From assembly GCA_022478985.1 (NCBI GenBank), contig JAKSZP010014457.1, forward strand, positions 186,001-250,000: 64,000 nucleotides of DNA, in the 5' to 3' direction. Positions within the stretch are counted from its first letter, which is position 1. Every line of letters begins with the position of its first letter. Both the position numbers and the translations under genes were made by a program. This DNA comes from Massospora cicadina (taxonomy: Eukaryota > Entomophthoromycota > Entomophthoromycetes > Entomophthorales > Entomophthoraceae). Below, piece by piece: positions 24,101-36,504 of this stretch. The notes under the pieces are model-generated. The model was not told where the DNA came from. It made no database searches and saw nothing but the letters and a program-made list of their open reading frames with translations.

Positions 24101-25544
24101 AAAGTTCCTGAAGGACAAATGGACCTAATAGACATAGTTCAAGTCCTAGTGTTGGTCAAGTCTTAGGTGGGGCCGCTGAACCATGATAGGTGGTTAAGTC
24201 TTAAAAATAGACCTCTGAACGATGATTGCCAATCAAGTTTAAAAAACAAACAGCTGAACCAAGGTAGGGGTAATGAAAAGATAAGCTCTGCATCTACTTA
24301 TAGGCTAAGTACCATTACAAAAAAGAGTAAAAATAACATAAGGCAAAAATTTAAAAACTAATATAGGATAAAAAATATAAAGAAAAATATAAAAATATAA
24401 AAATTAATAAAATATCAAATTTTTTATTTCTATTTATCATCAACAAAATTATATGGTGATTTTTTCTTGTGATATTGGAATAATTAACTCAGGTTAAAAT
24501 TTTGGTTCACTGTGAGTAATCTTAAGGCTCTGAAAAAAGAAAACAGATTGGTAGATTCAGGACAGGTTGACACTGGATTTTCTATGAGTAGTCCATTATG
24601 AAATGAAGCCCAGTCTGGGAGAATACAGGGAACAAGTAATTGGTGAAGCCACCTGAGAAGATCCTTTAAACAACAAGGTGCTGTATAACCCTGACCTTAG
24701 AGAAACCAGGCTTTCCTGATCTTTTTATCATCAAGAACACCTCAACTTGGCTGGCATGGCATGTTTTGGAATCCTGTGTTTTTTGCTGCTCGCCATTGCT
24801 TTTTGCACAGGATTCTAACAATTCAGTTATGGTAGGGATATTAAAACTTTCAGATAAAGTTATAGATCTACGTGTGTACTTTAACACCACTTAAATTTAA
24901 TATGAAACTTTTAAGAGAAGATGATATTGTGTTTATAATAGTTTTAAGAGTGAAAACTCAGGGGTAAATGTGAACCTTATTACAATGTCGCTGATGTTTA
25001 CTTAAACTACTTGAGCGCTAATAGTGAGGTACTTGCAAACTCAATTAGGTGAGGAGTGGCTCGTTTTAGGTAAATGAAAGTTTAGCCTATCAGAGTAATC
25101 AATAGCCTCGTCACCTTGTCTTAACTTTCGTTTAGGCGAGTTATTGACAACAGGTATGACATGTTAATGTGGTAAGGATTAATATAGGTGATCCAATCAT
25201 GCATCTGAACAATTTTTTACCTCTTAAGCCCTATTAAACTCTATAATAGGGGCGGGTTTTCCCTAAGTAGATTGCAGCAAAATCAAGCTAGTGCATGGGT
25301 GGAGCTCCAGGTCAGCTGGCCTGTTTTATCAGAGGTTTTAGGGATCTTGAGTGTGAAAAAACTGAATCAAAAATTCATACCAAGAGTCAATCACGAGTTC
25401 TGGGGTACTACTTGCATTATTCACCACCAAAACATTCTTCCCATTTGATAAAACAAATAAATGTTTGACAGCATATGGCTGTAGGAACAGCGCTCAGTGG
25501 AGGTGGCAGCAAGGAGGACAAGGAATTGAAACATGCAAAAAAGG
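24101..25544. other. Gypsy C post-pol region, no gene recognised
   Basis: About 1.4 kb between the integrase and the SINE. It includes a very A-rich tract (24300-24420), a short plus frame at 24167-24361 with an internal near-repeat (PLNHDRWLSLKN / PLNDDCQSSLKN), and no domain I can name. It would be the 3' non-coding part of gypsy C. Confidence 0.4.
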
Positions 25545-25684
25545 AATAAAGCAATATGCAAGGGTGGTTAGCCAAGCGAGTAAAACTGCTTCCACCCCAG
25601 TGCAGGTTTTGAGTTCGAAACCTGTACTGGCTAGAAAACATTCTTAAGGACCATCTAGTACTAAAAAAAATAAAGCAATATGCA
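25545..25684 (+). mobile_element. tRNA-derived SINE with LINE-type 3' tail and 16-bp TSD
   Basis: The 108-bp body is 25561-25668. Its 5' part looks like a tRNA: TGGTTAGCCAAGCG in the box A/D-arm position, and a T-arm with stem CAGGTTT...AACCTG around GAGTTCGAAACC, which fits a box B for RNA polymerase III. The 3' part ends CTTAAGGACCATCTAGTACT-A(8), the same tail as the LINE at 62866-63849. Flanks AATAAAGCAATATGCA (25545-25560 and 25669-25684) are identical, with the A-run making the right edge ambiguous by a few bases. A SINE is transcribed by Pol III and copied by a partner LINE in trans. The parent tRNA was not identified. Confidence 0.85.
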
Positions 25685-25812
25685 TTGATAAAGGAATGGA
25701 TATGGACCAAGGGCACTCCAAATTAAACCATGCTGATCAAAACAGTCAGAATCAAAGCGGTGTATGTCCCCAGAAAACCTTCTTGCTGGATAATTGGTCA
25801 AGCGGGGGGTTA

Positions 25813-26946
25813 TGTTATGATTTTTTACCATATTATACAGCTTCAATTGATTATATTTAGTATGCTTAAACACTAGGGTATCCATCCCACTAATGGATGT
25901 GAGAGATATTTATTGAATATACAACAACTATCGTTATGATAATTTTTTCAATAATTTGTTATTGATCCGCTGAATTACAACCTTCCAGATTGACGAGTGT
26001 TTCATTGGAGATTATACCCAATGAAACAAATACCTAGATGTTGATTTCATTAGAGAATTCAAAAGACTTGTAGAATTCATATTAGGTTTAGTTGCCAATT
26101 GACTTAGGGGTTTATGAGTTGCTGGTGAGTAATGCCACCTGTGAAAGACCAACTTTTGAGTTAACTTTTTCTGGATTGCAAACTGCTGTTTAAAGGTAAG
26201 GGTCCCATTGACTAAGCAGATTGCTCCCAAATAAGACTAATTTGATAGGAGTTGAGAGAAGACGTTATGGGACTTTCTTTGTTTCAACTCAGAAAAGGTC
26301 ACAGTTGAGTAGGGGAGAAACCTAATTGATTTAATGAATAAAGTCATCATGTTGTGTGACCCTAGAGGGTAATTCATCAGCAATGGCCACCAATCCCAAT
26401 TGGGGTTCCCACTGAAGAGATGTGCGCTATATTCTTTATAAATTCCATTGTTCTTTACAAAAAACAGAGCAAGATCAGTTTCAGATAAACTATATGCCAA
26501 TAAAGTTTTATAATTTAGACTATTTGTTTTTGTAATTAGTGTTGGATGGACAAGAAGGTCTTTTATCTGTATTATCGTTGATCTCTGTGGACTCTCCATG
26601 ATGAGAAGGATGAAAAGTCTTTGAACTAAATCCTAGGTTAAGTTATACCAAAATGAAGTAGGGAATAAGGCACTAAAATTCCAGACAAATTCAAAATTAT
26701 GATAATAACTAGGTTGGCGTTTGACCTATTGACATTTTTGGGTGAAATACGCTCAGCTATAGTAGTAGTCTTAAAATTTACTACTGCCATTATAGTCTAT
26801 CATCAACAACTCGGACAGCGCACATATAAGATACCTGTGCAGTTGAACAATGGAGATGACGTGAGTCCTCCAATAGAAAAAAAATAATCACAAAGATTTA
26901 ACATTTGGTGCTTAATTGAGTCACTAAAAGCTCCCAGTTTCCACCA
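25813..26946 (+). repeat. Gypsy C 3' LTR
   Basis: Begins TGTTATGATTTTTTACC and ends CAGTTTCCACCA. It matches 16622-17773 block by block, including the CACTAGG...CACTAATGGAT hairpin remnant, CCAGATTGACGAGTGTTTCATT, TTATGAGTTGCTGG, and AATAATCACAAAGATTTAAC. The 120-codon minus frame at 26237-26599 is antisense to the LTR and parallels a similar chance frame in the 5' LTR. Confidence 0.8.
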
Positions 26947-26949
26947 TGA

Positions 26950-29774
26950 GAAAGTAACTAGTAATTACATCTTTTAGTCTTGAAAAATTTTGCTTCCATG
27001 CACTTCATCAGATGGTTTATGGCACCATGATGTACCTAGCAAGTCCAGTACTGATGGAAAATGGCTTACAACATCATAGACGCAATTTGCCATAAAACTC
27101 TGGGTTAAATAACCAATAAGTACTGTTGTTATCTAATTTTGGCTTCAATTTGAACTGATAGCAATATAAAACTATATATAAGATGCGATTGTAAATGCTT
27201 TTTTAATAGTACAAATGCTTAAAAAAGTTAACAGTAATTTCTAAAGCTCCATGTCCTACTGCCCTGTTTATGGTGATGATTATGCTTTGTTGATTTGATG
27301 GTCTAGGGAAAGTCAGACTAGTTTCGTCAATTCCTTGAATGGCTCACCTATCTTTTAAGAAGTATTTTCTCTCATCTCAAAAAGTTCCCTAATCACATGT
27401 GTAGATTTACTAGAGCACTTACCAATGACCTTCCTCACAAACATTGTGCCATAATATTTTGCTGTTATTGCTACAATCAGAAACCACAATAAAAGGTCCA
27501 CATTATAGTTTAGTATCATGGCGGTGTACTTTGTCAAAGTCGTACGCCTGGGTTTTAAGGTCTCATATTATTAGATGCCCTTCAAGTTCTTTAAGGTTAT
27601 GCAGTCAGCGTAGAAATAAGTGTTTGGTTACATCCTTAAACTATACTCCATATTGGACAATCAAAAATTGTTTGTAAATGAATATTGTTGCTAAGCATTA
27701 AATCAAGGAAAGTATAATTTTATTATGAAATTCTGACTCCCAAACAGTAAGCGCCCACATTCTTGATCACATCAGTATCCCATTAGGGAAGCATTTCCCC
27801 ATTGGTGGAAAGGAATGTGTCAGTCTGTACTATGAGATATTTCTCAAAAATGGGATGCTATAACAACGGCACCTTGGCTAACGCCATTTGGAAGGTTTCA
27901 ATAGCATTTTGGTCTGTTTAGTCTATGTAAACAGCGATCCTTTTTTAAAACCCATAAAAGTGGTTCACTTATGCAGCTGAAGTTAGTAATGAGCCACCAG
28001 GAACATTTGAACATTCCTAAAAAAAAGTTTTACATCATGGTGGTTAGCAGGCGTTGTCATCTATTTGATGGCTTTAACATTTGCAGTCTGGCATCAGAGG
28101 CCTTATTTAAAACAAAACTATGGTACTAAAATCTATCTTTATATGATCTGCTTTTCTGTGGCTTTATATTAATTCTAGCGGTGGAAAAGCCGAAGGTCAC
28201 TTTCTTAAAGCTCTAAGTGTTGTTTTAAAATCTGTGAGAACAAATTTATGTCACTCGAGTATATAAGTATGCAGTATATCTTAAGTTCTCTGAGTATGAG
28301 CCAATTTCTTGTTGGAACATCTCTGGGGAATTAGTATACCCTTATCAAGTTCTATTAATCTGGATCATGCCCTGGGAGTTAATATTGTAAGCTTTTCTTG
28401 CGCAGGTCTAGGTAACTATTTCACAATAAAGGGATATTTAAAATTCTTAGCTAAAAAGGTTTGCGCCACCCAGAAGATCCATCATATCTTTAATCTGTTG
28501 CAGGAACCTATTTTTATATCTCTAAGTTCATAATATTTATCATAAACAATAATTTTGTTCATTTTATTAATCATCAGTGGCAAGTCCACGCTCTCCTGAA
28601 CAGCTTAATAATTTTTTTCATAATTGCTTTTATTTTACTTAAGTTACTAGTTTCTTACACTACATGTGAACTTTGGATATGGCACAAGTGGATGAGAGAA
28701 TATTCTCCCATATTTAATTAATGTTTGACATCATAGGCTCAAACTAAAAAGTTTTCATCTGTAGCAAAGGTTACACAATCTCTCAAAAAGAGATAGAGCT
28801 AAGTTTTTAATCTTCTGCCTTTAACATTGATCTTTCTCTTACAACCACTATCTTGATTATGAACAGAATGTCTTTAAGCTGCATAAACTCCTTTTTTGAT
28901 CCAAGTTCCTGAGCTTTATTAACCTCGTCAACGGGAATCTTGGGTAAATAGGCTATCACTTGATGTCTTTCCATTATTAGTCGCTCTTTTGGTTAGTTAG
29001 CTAATAGTAATTGATCTCGCCAAGCTACGGTAATATCAATCAAGGAGCTACATATGAGGCTCCAACAATGATAGTTGGAGTAACGCAATTACTTTGCCAT
29101 ACAGCCACCCATTTCTCTCAACTTTTAATCCAGTACCTACAATCACTTAATAAAAAAAGGGTAGCACAATGTTTAGACTAAAGTGTAAAAACAGTCCTTT
29201 TTAACCAAATATTGGTTGAGAAAGCCCTAATTTTTTAGTTAATGTGAGTATGGGGACCACTCCATCACAATATTCCAAATTTCTTTGAGAGTTACACATA
29301 TGTTTCTCCATTATGAAACTCATCATAAGAACCCTAGGAAATTCTGGCCATAAAGTTTTATAACTTTTAATCCACCTTTCTAACTATAGTGTGAAATACA
29401 TATCATTGCCGCACCTATCAACATATCAGGATGATGACTTTTAGCACTATTGCATGTGCCACTATGGTTATCAATCTTAGCAAAAGGGCAGAAAATTGCA
29501 TTCTCCTTTAGATACAGTGTAATCCAACCAGCAGTTCCATATATAACAATATTTGATTTATGTTATAGCTAGAGCTTGTACAAAATCCTGATAGACAAAA
29601 AGGTTACCAGCTCAGAAGTGTCTATAAATTGCTCATATTTAATCTTCGCCACAAAAAATATTTTAGTAGATATATTCAGATTAAGAAGAATAGCGGTTGT
29701 TTAATAATTTTGCGGCTAAAAAATTTTATAAGAAGGGCTAGATAAACTTCCAGTTATATGTATATTTTGGCCAT
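26950..29774 (-). mobile_element. Gypsy D: truncated, heavily decayed minus-strand gypsy fragment
   Basis: The clearest part is at about 28030-27740 on the minus strand. It reads VNHFYGF, KRIAVYID, AIETFQMALAKVPLL, then HPIFEKYLIVQTDTFLSTNGEML, matching the end of RT and the start of RNase H (P-x-L-x-x-F-x-K-x-x-I-x-x-T-D). Weaker protein-like text lies at 28780-29060 (HQVIAYLPKIPVDEVNKAQEL). No LTR or integrase could be recognised. The left side ends at the gypsy C LTR and the right side at the second CCHC repeat, so it may be a remnant cut by both. Confidence 0.45.
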
Positions 29775-31560
29775 AATTTTTTAGTTAAAGTGGTTCTCAA
29801 CCCATGTGGGAGAGTCTTCCATTAATCTTTATCTACGTTGTGCCAAACAAAGGGAATTTAGAGAAAATCAAAAAAATCAGCATGGTGTTACAGCGTTAGC
29901 CTGAGCACCAATTTTAGAAGGGTAATAGGGGGTGAAAATTTTTGTTGAGTGCCGGCTTCAGGTGACAGGCAAGGGTGTATTAGGGGGTGGGAGCTTTATC
30001 AGATGTGGAAGAAGGAGAAAGAGTTGTGGTTCTCCTCATCAATTAAGCCAAAAGTATAAATTGCCTCATTATATTTGGCAATATAAAAATTGGCAAAAAT
30101 AGAATCAGGCACAAAAGTATAGGTTTTAGTGCATGGCAAGTTTAAGGTATATGGGGTCATCAATCAAATATCTCGCCACTTTGACACATCAGTGGTCAGC
30201 TGCAAATTTCAGTTCTTCAATATCTAATTTGACGTCGTTAAGGAAGACTACATGAAAGTTAGGTATAGGAAACCCTCACAAAGTGGCTCAATCGCCATAT
30301 GGAGGGCTTGGTTGAGGAGGAAGTTGGCGGGGGCAGTGGCTGCAGCTTTAGCCTTTTGATGACTTTTTGGTGATTAGGAATTTACCACAAGGATGAAAAG
30401 GTGGGGTGGATTAGATTGGGGAGGTTTGTGAAGAATTTTAACTAATTAAAAGTAGGATAAATTTAGGGGAAGTATGACTCGTTAATTCATTTAGGAGCCT
30501 CAAAAAGGGATACAATACAACCAGCGCTGGTCAAGCAACTGGAGTTGAGTGGTGTGGCGGCTGCTGGTTGTCCATGCATAGTAAACCATGCATGTTGCCA
30601 GCACCTAATCAGTCATCTGCTCAGAGTTGGTTCTGGCAGTCAAAGCTTGAGTGGGTGGAGCGGTGGGAACAGAACTTGTGGTGGTCAAGGGTGATGGAGG
30701 GAGGACTGATCACCAAGCAAAATATTTGGTCAAATCAGAAGTTGGGCTTAAACCAGAGGGATGAGCAGCGGAAGCAGATTTAGCAGAAAGCTCTATGCAC
30801 TTTCACTTCAAATGAAAGAGTAAAGCATAAGAGGAAAATGGCGCGGACATTTTCAATGCAAGCCCTGAAGGTATGATCAGGGTTGGATCTGATTATGGCG
30901 CGGGTGGTATTATGAGGTGAGTTTCATGACAGAAGGGCCAGATCACGATGAATGTGCGAGGCCCATAAAGACAATTAGCACCATTTGGAACCATGAACTG
31001 CAGCACAGGGCCAGCACTGTAGACAGCCAATTCCTCCATGAGCTCCTGGTGGAAGCACATGGGGGAGAGGTGGGAAAGCAAGCTGCTGAAATGAACTACT
31101 ATTGTGGCCTCATCCAGAAAGCAAGTTCTGATCATTGGTATTGTTTATTTTTTTTATTTAAAGGCAGCTTTGCTGCCAACGTGACATTGGCTTCACAAGT
31201 GAAGACAACATTGAAGTACTGCTTAAAGGGCTAAAGTTCAACAAATCTGGAAGGTTTGTACCCCACTGTGTAAATCTCAATTATGGCTGCACTCATGTAG
31301 GGGAAGAGGTTCCCAATTTGACCTGAAATCTTAAACGCAAGTTGCTCTGAGGGATCACCAGGGGGCTTTAGCATCTCCTGGGAGTGTTCGAGGTGGTGGC
31401 TAGGTCCTAAGTTGGGACTTGGCGACTGTAAGTGTTTTTAAAGCCAGATGGGACAGCTTGGGGAGTTTTGAGGTAGCTGATATATGTCAGGAGGCGGTGC
31501 ACCGCTGCCCCACGCTGGGGAAACAGGATCTATCTAGTTGACATAGACTTGGTTTGGCAT
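29775..31560 (-). mobile_element. CCHC-protein repeat, copy 2, with LINE-type tail
   Basis: The element lies on the minus strand. Its 3' end at 29775-29815 reads, in plus orientation, ATTTTTTAGTTAAAGTGG and CAACCC, a diverged complement of the LINE/SINE tail. Protein pieces run right to left. An N-terminal segment is near 31400-31250 (NLFPYMSAAIIEIYTVGYKP). The DEATIVVHF block and its continuation lie at 31135-30893 and match copy 3 residue for residue in many places (both read L-x-F-x-V-P-N). A C-terminal block at about 30060-29990 (TFGLIDEEN) pairs with SGLITEEN in copy 3. Length about 1.8 kb; the right limit is approximate and no TSD is clear. Plus-strand frames here are shadows. Confidence 0.65.
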
Positions 31561-31619
31561 GGGCTAAAGGTAGTCAAAATTAATTTTTTATTAAATCTAA
31601 ATTTGATCAAATAAGTGAT

Positions 31620-32150
31620 TAGAGAATAGAGAGATCGTCATTCTTTGGCTACCTTATCTAATGGCCACATATACACCTTGTAAAGAAGTACGTTGGCCAA
31701 AAGATGCGGTAAAACAGTGTAATTATATTCTACTATATGATATGCATATGTAGAACTAGTTTTCTCACCAAGCATCCTTGGCTGCAATTTTTGTGGCTTG
31801 TACTCAGGTTACCACATAAACAATTTCAGCATATTCTTGATATGATATTTATAGTGGATGTAATAGGATCATTGCAGAAAAGTTCTTTACACTTGGGTGG
31901 GACTTATATGGCTATATTAGTTGAGTAGAAATTACTACTCAATCCTCTTGTTTTTTTCATATCATGCAGGGATGGCTGAACGGCATGTACTTGTTTTCTT
32001 ACATGAAAAGTTTGGTGTGCTGTGGCTTTCTGGCTACACTCATACCAAGTTATTTTTAAACAACAGTCTTCAGAAGTCATTTATAGCCTTTAGCTAAAGG
32101 GATAATTTGGGAAGTGTTTGGGGTAATAGGAGGTTTTAAGCTGGCTATGC
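31620..32150 (+). pseudogene. Gypsy E: integrase core scrap
   Basis: A plus-strand frame at 31737-31928 reads MIFIVDVIGSLQKSSLHLGGTYMAILVE, the first Asp region of a gypsy integrase (D-V-I-G-P-L then Y-x-A-x-L-V-E). Following sequence, with one or two frameshifts, gives PLVFFISCRDGMAERHVLVF and LHEKFGV. No RT or LTR is seen nearby, so this is an orphan fragment. Confidence 0.55.
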
Positions 32151-33361
32151 AATAGGGATAACAGGCGGCTACCAACCAAGTTTAGAGATCAAAATATTTG
32201 CAGAAAAACAGACTATATAATCGCTTATATTAGTAGGGGATGTCCTATTGTAAAGCTGCCATTACTGCTCTAAATAAATCAGGATGATTTTTAAAGACAA
32301 AGTCATGACTATTCCTGCCACAATACAGGTATCAAAAAATCATGGCATTTTTTGTAGAATGGGACTCAAGTATGAGTATCCCTTCCCTGGATATTAGCGG
32401 AACTCCCATTGGTTCTTAGTGTTAGATTTTTTTACGCCTAACTGTTTATCAGATAGATATCTTATTGATCTGAAGGCTCATCCAGAATTTCTGCCAATAA
32501 CAGGCAAGTTTTCTTTACCATACATCCTATTTGGCAACTTGTGGTATAAAAGCCTCTTTAAATCTCAAAAACCCCATTCTAAAAATTTCTACTAGGTTTT
32601 TCATGTTGTTTTTCGTAAATATAGTCTTTGAGCCTTGATTAAATCACTTGGTCCAACTTAGAATTTTGCATTTCACTTTGCTGATCCTGACAGCTTTAAG
32701 ATGCTTAAGTAGGCTTTAGATCATTGCACTTCTGGAATCAGATAATGAATTACACCTGCATAAACTAATATATGTGCCTCTTGAGTAAACCAGTCTGCAA
32801 ACGTGGTAAGGGTTTCATTTCGTTAAAATTAATGGTAAGAAAATTAACCTATTGCTTATCTATCTTCTTGACTTGCTCTGAGGAGTCTCACCATGGTTTG
32901 TTTGATCTCCTAGTAAATCACAGAATTTATCTAAGTTTCATGTAAATAATCTACGCTATCATCGTCTAGAATAGCTAACAATAGTTTGGCTTTACACCTA
33001 TCTGAGATCCCTTGAATAATGAATACATAATGTTATTTAGAATCTGCACATCTTTCTTTCTCTTCTGAAGGGGCAGCTTGTTGACGTAGAATTTTGTATC
33101 CCCCTCTGGATATAAGGTCTTAACATAATTGGTTGCTCGTTTGATTTTGTTAAGTGTTATGAAATAAAAAGAGTAACTGTGTGGATTTTAGCATTTGGTT
33201 ACTATATCTTTCTACGCTATGATGCTGACAGCTTCCACTTGCAAGTTGGAGATGATGGGTATAATCACTCATTAAGCGATAACTTCTAATATTTAAAAAT
33301 GTTACTAAACACATATCCATGTCTATTACCTTCTAGTATATATAAAGTTGTTCAATTAGTT
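32151..33361. other. No gene recognised; possible gypsy E remainder
   Basis: About 1.2 kb of AT-rich DNA up to the left LTR of gypsy F. It may continue the gypsy E integrase C-terminus and downstream sequence, but I can support no motif, repeat or boundary. Confidence 0.4.
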
Positions 33362-33833
33362 TATTCTCGGTTTAAAGATTCTCTTGACTTTAGCTGAGTT
33401 CAAAAATGGGCCAAAGCTGTAAACTAGAGGGGAGGTTGATTAATGAAAAAATGTGGCAAAATAGACTACTTTATTGAGTTAAAAAGCGTGGAGCTTTATA
33501 GGATATATGAGGATATGGTGCCTAGGGTACTTTTGTGGCTCTGTATGATCAGAATCTTTCACGGCCTTCTGTATTGACCATCTGTTCAGCGCCCTCATTG
33601 TTCTTCATCAATCTTGTGACTGCACTAATGGGGTTGCGCCTCTTGAGGTTCAGGAAGCAGGGTGAGATCTCTGAAGATATCTCTATTGACTCTTATAAGC
33701 GTGATGTTTCCTGATCAAGTCTCCCGTCAGTGCCTTAGGAACAGGTTTTGTACACGAAGGCTCAAGAGTTGGATTATCAAAGCTTTATTCAGGAGTGGGT
33801 ATTTTGACTCAATCATCATCTCAAATCCTGACA
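33362..33833 (-). repeat. Gypsy F 3' LTR (left)
   Basis: In element orientation it begins TGTCAGGATTTGAG and ends near ACCGAGAATA. It pairs with 39402-39863 through blocks such as ATGGGNCAAAGCTGTAAACTAG, GGATRTATGRGGAYATRGTGCCTAGGG and CAGCNCCCTCATTGTTC. The short frame at 33662-33865 on the plus strand is antisense. Confidence 0.8.
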
Positions 33834-34870
33834 AACCCCCTCAATATCTTGTTATAGGAGTATAGGAATAAAGACTCAGCCATTTATTTAGCTCACCACG
33901 GTCCCCTGTTTAACATCAGCAATGGATAGTTCTGAGCTAAACTTATGAATTATCTTAAAAAGTATGGACCAAAGAATGTTGTACTTGTTCTGTCAACCTC
34001 AGGGTCAAAGGTGAAAAGATTTCAAGGCACCTAACTGAGAAATGGGTATGGAGGGTTGGCCAAAATTCTATTGCAATGTATCCCTTTCTGTGGTGGTGAC
34101 AATGCCTTGCATGGCTATGGATTTGAGCTGGACTATTTCATTGGCTAAGGCCCTCATATTTAATTCAGATTTCTCAGGTTGGGATTATTGAGTATGTAAT
34201 GAAGCTACTTGGTAAACGAGGGCACGCCATATAGAGCTTCAAAGGGAGACGTCTTGATGATTCAATGGTAGCTTATTTATTGGAAAGCAACGCGCTGAGT
34301 AGATATGGATTACAGTTAGTAGGATCTGAGGCGGCCATCTTTCAAAAAAGGTTCCTTTGTCACGTTCCAGCCGCTCCATTGGTCAATGTTTGTAAGAGGC
34401 GTTGAAACTCTAGTTGATATTAAAAAGAAAAATAAGTTTTTGGACTAACTAAGAGGTGAACTTTAACCCATTTTCTGAAAGTAAAATTTGTGGGCATCCA
34501 TGCTTGGTAAAAATGATTCAGTAAGGAATAAGATCCTGGCTTTGCGGTGGCAGCAAGGATAGAAATAGCTTTTACTAATAGGTTAACTGATTCACAGCTA
34601 AGAGGATATATTTATAGCCATGTAACCCAGTAGGCAGAGGGACCCACTACATCGATGCTAATGACATAAAAGGAACCTGATGGGGTCACATATGAGTGCT
34701 GATATTAAGGCTGGCCTAATGTTGCAATTAGCAAGTCATACAGGCCTCTAAATATTCATTTATGGTCACAACCATTTTCTTGCAATAGTAAAGTTTCATT
34801 AGCCAATTGTGGGGTCGTCTTCACTGCCCTTGTCCCAAATTGTATGTACTTCTAGTATAACATTAGTTTA
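33834..34870 (-). pseudogene. Gypsy F integrase relic
   Basis: The minus strand gives VGPLPTGLHGYKYILLAVNQLT near 34670-34600 once frameshifts are ignored, a good match to the first Asp region of a gypsy integrase. An upstream C-x-T-C piece (DACMTC) near 34740 is the end of the HHCC domain. The rest down to the LTR is too decayed to read. Confidence 0.6.
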
Positions 34871-34949
34871 AAAAGAAGGGTGGATATAAGTGAGCCAATT
34901 TTATTAACTTCTTATACATCATTACTTCCCTAACCTGGGTATATCAAGT

Positions 34950-36500
34950 CATTTCTCAGAGCTCAGCTTTAATCTCAGGAAGCTCCAATTCCAATTGTTC
35001 AGGTCGTCCAATTAGTTTGCACAGTTGGTCCTCTTTGGGGGCCAAAGCATTCAGTACTGACATCCTAGAGACCATCACATTGTAATGAATCGTTTCTGAA
35101 TGATTAACTATAGTAAAATTGTAGTTCTGAAGCCGTAGAACCCATCTGGCCAACTGGCTATCCAGGTCTTTCATCTTCTGCAGCCATAAAAGTGAGTCTT
35201 GGTCTCTCTAAAAATGGTGAAATGTGTGGTATATATAGGGTCTGAAATGTTTTTTCTTCAACAAAACAGCCAAGCATTTTTGCTCAGTTATACTATAATT
35301 TCGTTCAGTATTGGTCAATATCTTGCTGAAGAAAGCCACCGGAGCATTGACCTATCCTCATTTTACTGTGCTAAGAGGGCCTGATGGTAATTTTACTATC
35401 ATCTGAGAATGACAAAAAGGGTTGATCAAAATGCAGATGGACTAAAATAGGATTAAAACAAGGAGCATACCAATTAATTAAACGCCTGTTACTACTAAGG
35501 CTGCCACTTGAAGGTCAAATTTTTCTTTAGGAGCTAGACCAGTGGTTCAGCCATTTCAGCAAACTGTGAAATAATTGATGATATTAACCCACTATGCCCA
35601 AGAATACTTGATTATCTCTTCTTCTCTGAGGACGCGACATCTTCTATATGGTATTGGCTTTATCCAAGATTTTTAGATACCATCTTTCAAAACCTTGTGT
35701 CTAGGATGTTCCATTTCTAATTGACTGAAGTAGCACTTTAAGGGCTTAAGCTTTATCGAGGCCTTTCTAAGATTGTTAAAGTCTTCCTGGAGGTGTTCCA
35801 TATGACCGTTGAAGCTTTGCAAAAAGCCAGTGATATCATTGAGGTACACAAGTGTTAAGGATAGTTTCAAGTCCCCTAATATTCCGTCCTTGACGCATTA
35901 AAAAGTAACCAGCGCGTTTCAAAGGCCCTGAGTCATTCTTGGGGGTTCAGATAGACCCTCTTTGGCTTTAAGTGCACATTTGGTTCAATTGTCAGGAGTG
36001 AGTTCTACTTGCCAATATTTGCTAGTGAGAACCATAATTGAAAGTATAAGATCCTACAAGCAAGCGTAGAGAGTCATCTATCTGGGGCAAGAGGTAACTG
36101 TCCTTCTTTATAATAGAGTTATCTAATGATAGTCCATCACCACGTGATAACAACCATCCTTTATCCAAACCAGAAAGAGGGGGAATCCTAAGGGCTACGA
36201 AAAGGCACAAATAGTTGGCTTCAAGTAGTTTCTTGAGCTCAATAGCCACTTGAGCTTCTTAAACCTTACTTTTTTGGCAAGGATGGGACCAAACAGAGGA
36301 TCATCCCCAGTATCCAAGTAATGCAAAACATCATTCGTTTTCTATAAATCATAGGTAGAGTTTGAGAAGATGTCCTAATAATCCTCCAATAATTTCTTAA
36401 CATGAATCTGTAGCTCACTAATGAGCTAGTGCCTAGTACATGTGTCTACTAGTGCTACAGATGGGGTTTTTCTAGCCCAAGATCCTGTAAACTTCTAAGG
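34950..36500 (-). pseudogene. Gypsy F reverse transcriptase and RNase H relic
   Basis: At 35870-35673 the minus strand reads LVYLNDITGFLQSFNGHMEHL, the catalytic block Y-L-D-D with the first Asp changed to Asn, followed by LRKASIKLKPLKCYF. An earlier block near 36250-36180 (AIELKKLLEANYL) is the N-terminal lead-in. At 35174-34956, LARWVLRLQNYNFTIVNHSETIHYNVMVSR is the end of RNase H (A-R-W-x-L-x-L-Q-x-Y-x-F-x-I). Order and spacing are those of Ty3/gypsy pol. Confidence 0.8.
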
Positions 36501-36504
36501 TGTG

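Larger units (their letters stand above)
16622..26946 (+). mobile_element. Gypsy C: complete but decayed Ty3/gypsy retrotransposon with two LTRs
   Basis: A 10.3 kb element with LTRs of about 1.15 and 1.13 kb in direct orientation, a primer-binding site, gag with a zinc knuckle, protease, RT, RNase H and integrase, in that order. The integrase is split by a probable solo LTR (22156-23232) and a SINE lies at 25561-25668. All frames are broken. The 5-bp flanks AACTA and TGAGA do not match, so either the ends are off by a few bases or the duplication has decayed. No dUTPase-like segment was found between protease and RT, unlike gypsy F and H. Confidence 0.85.

Noticed and set aside
26237..26599. 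120-codon minus-strand open frame in the gypsy C 3' LTR
   Set aside because: It lies wholly in an LTR and is antisense to it. The 5' LTR partner has only short broken equivalents and there is no domain.
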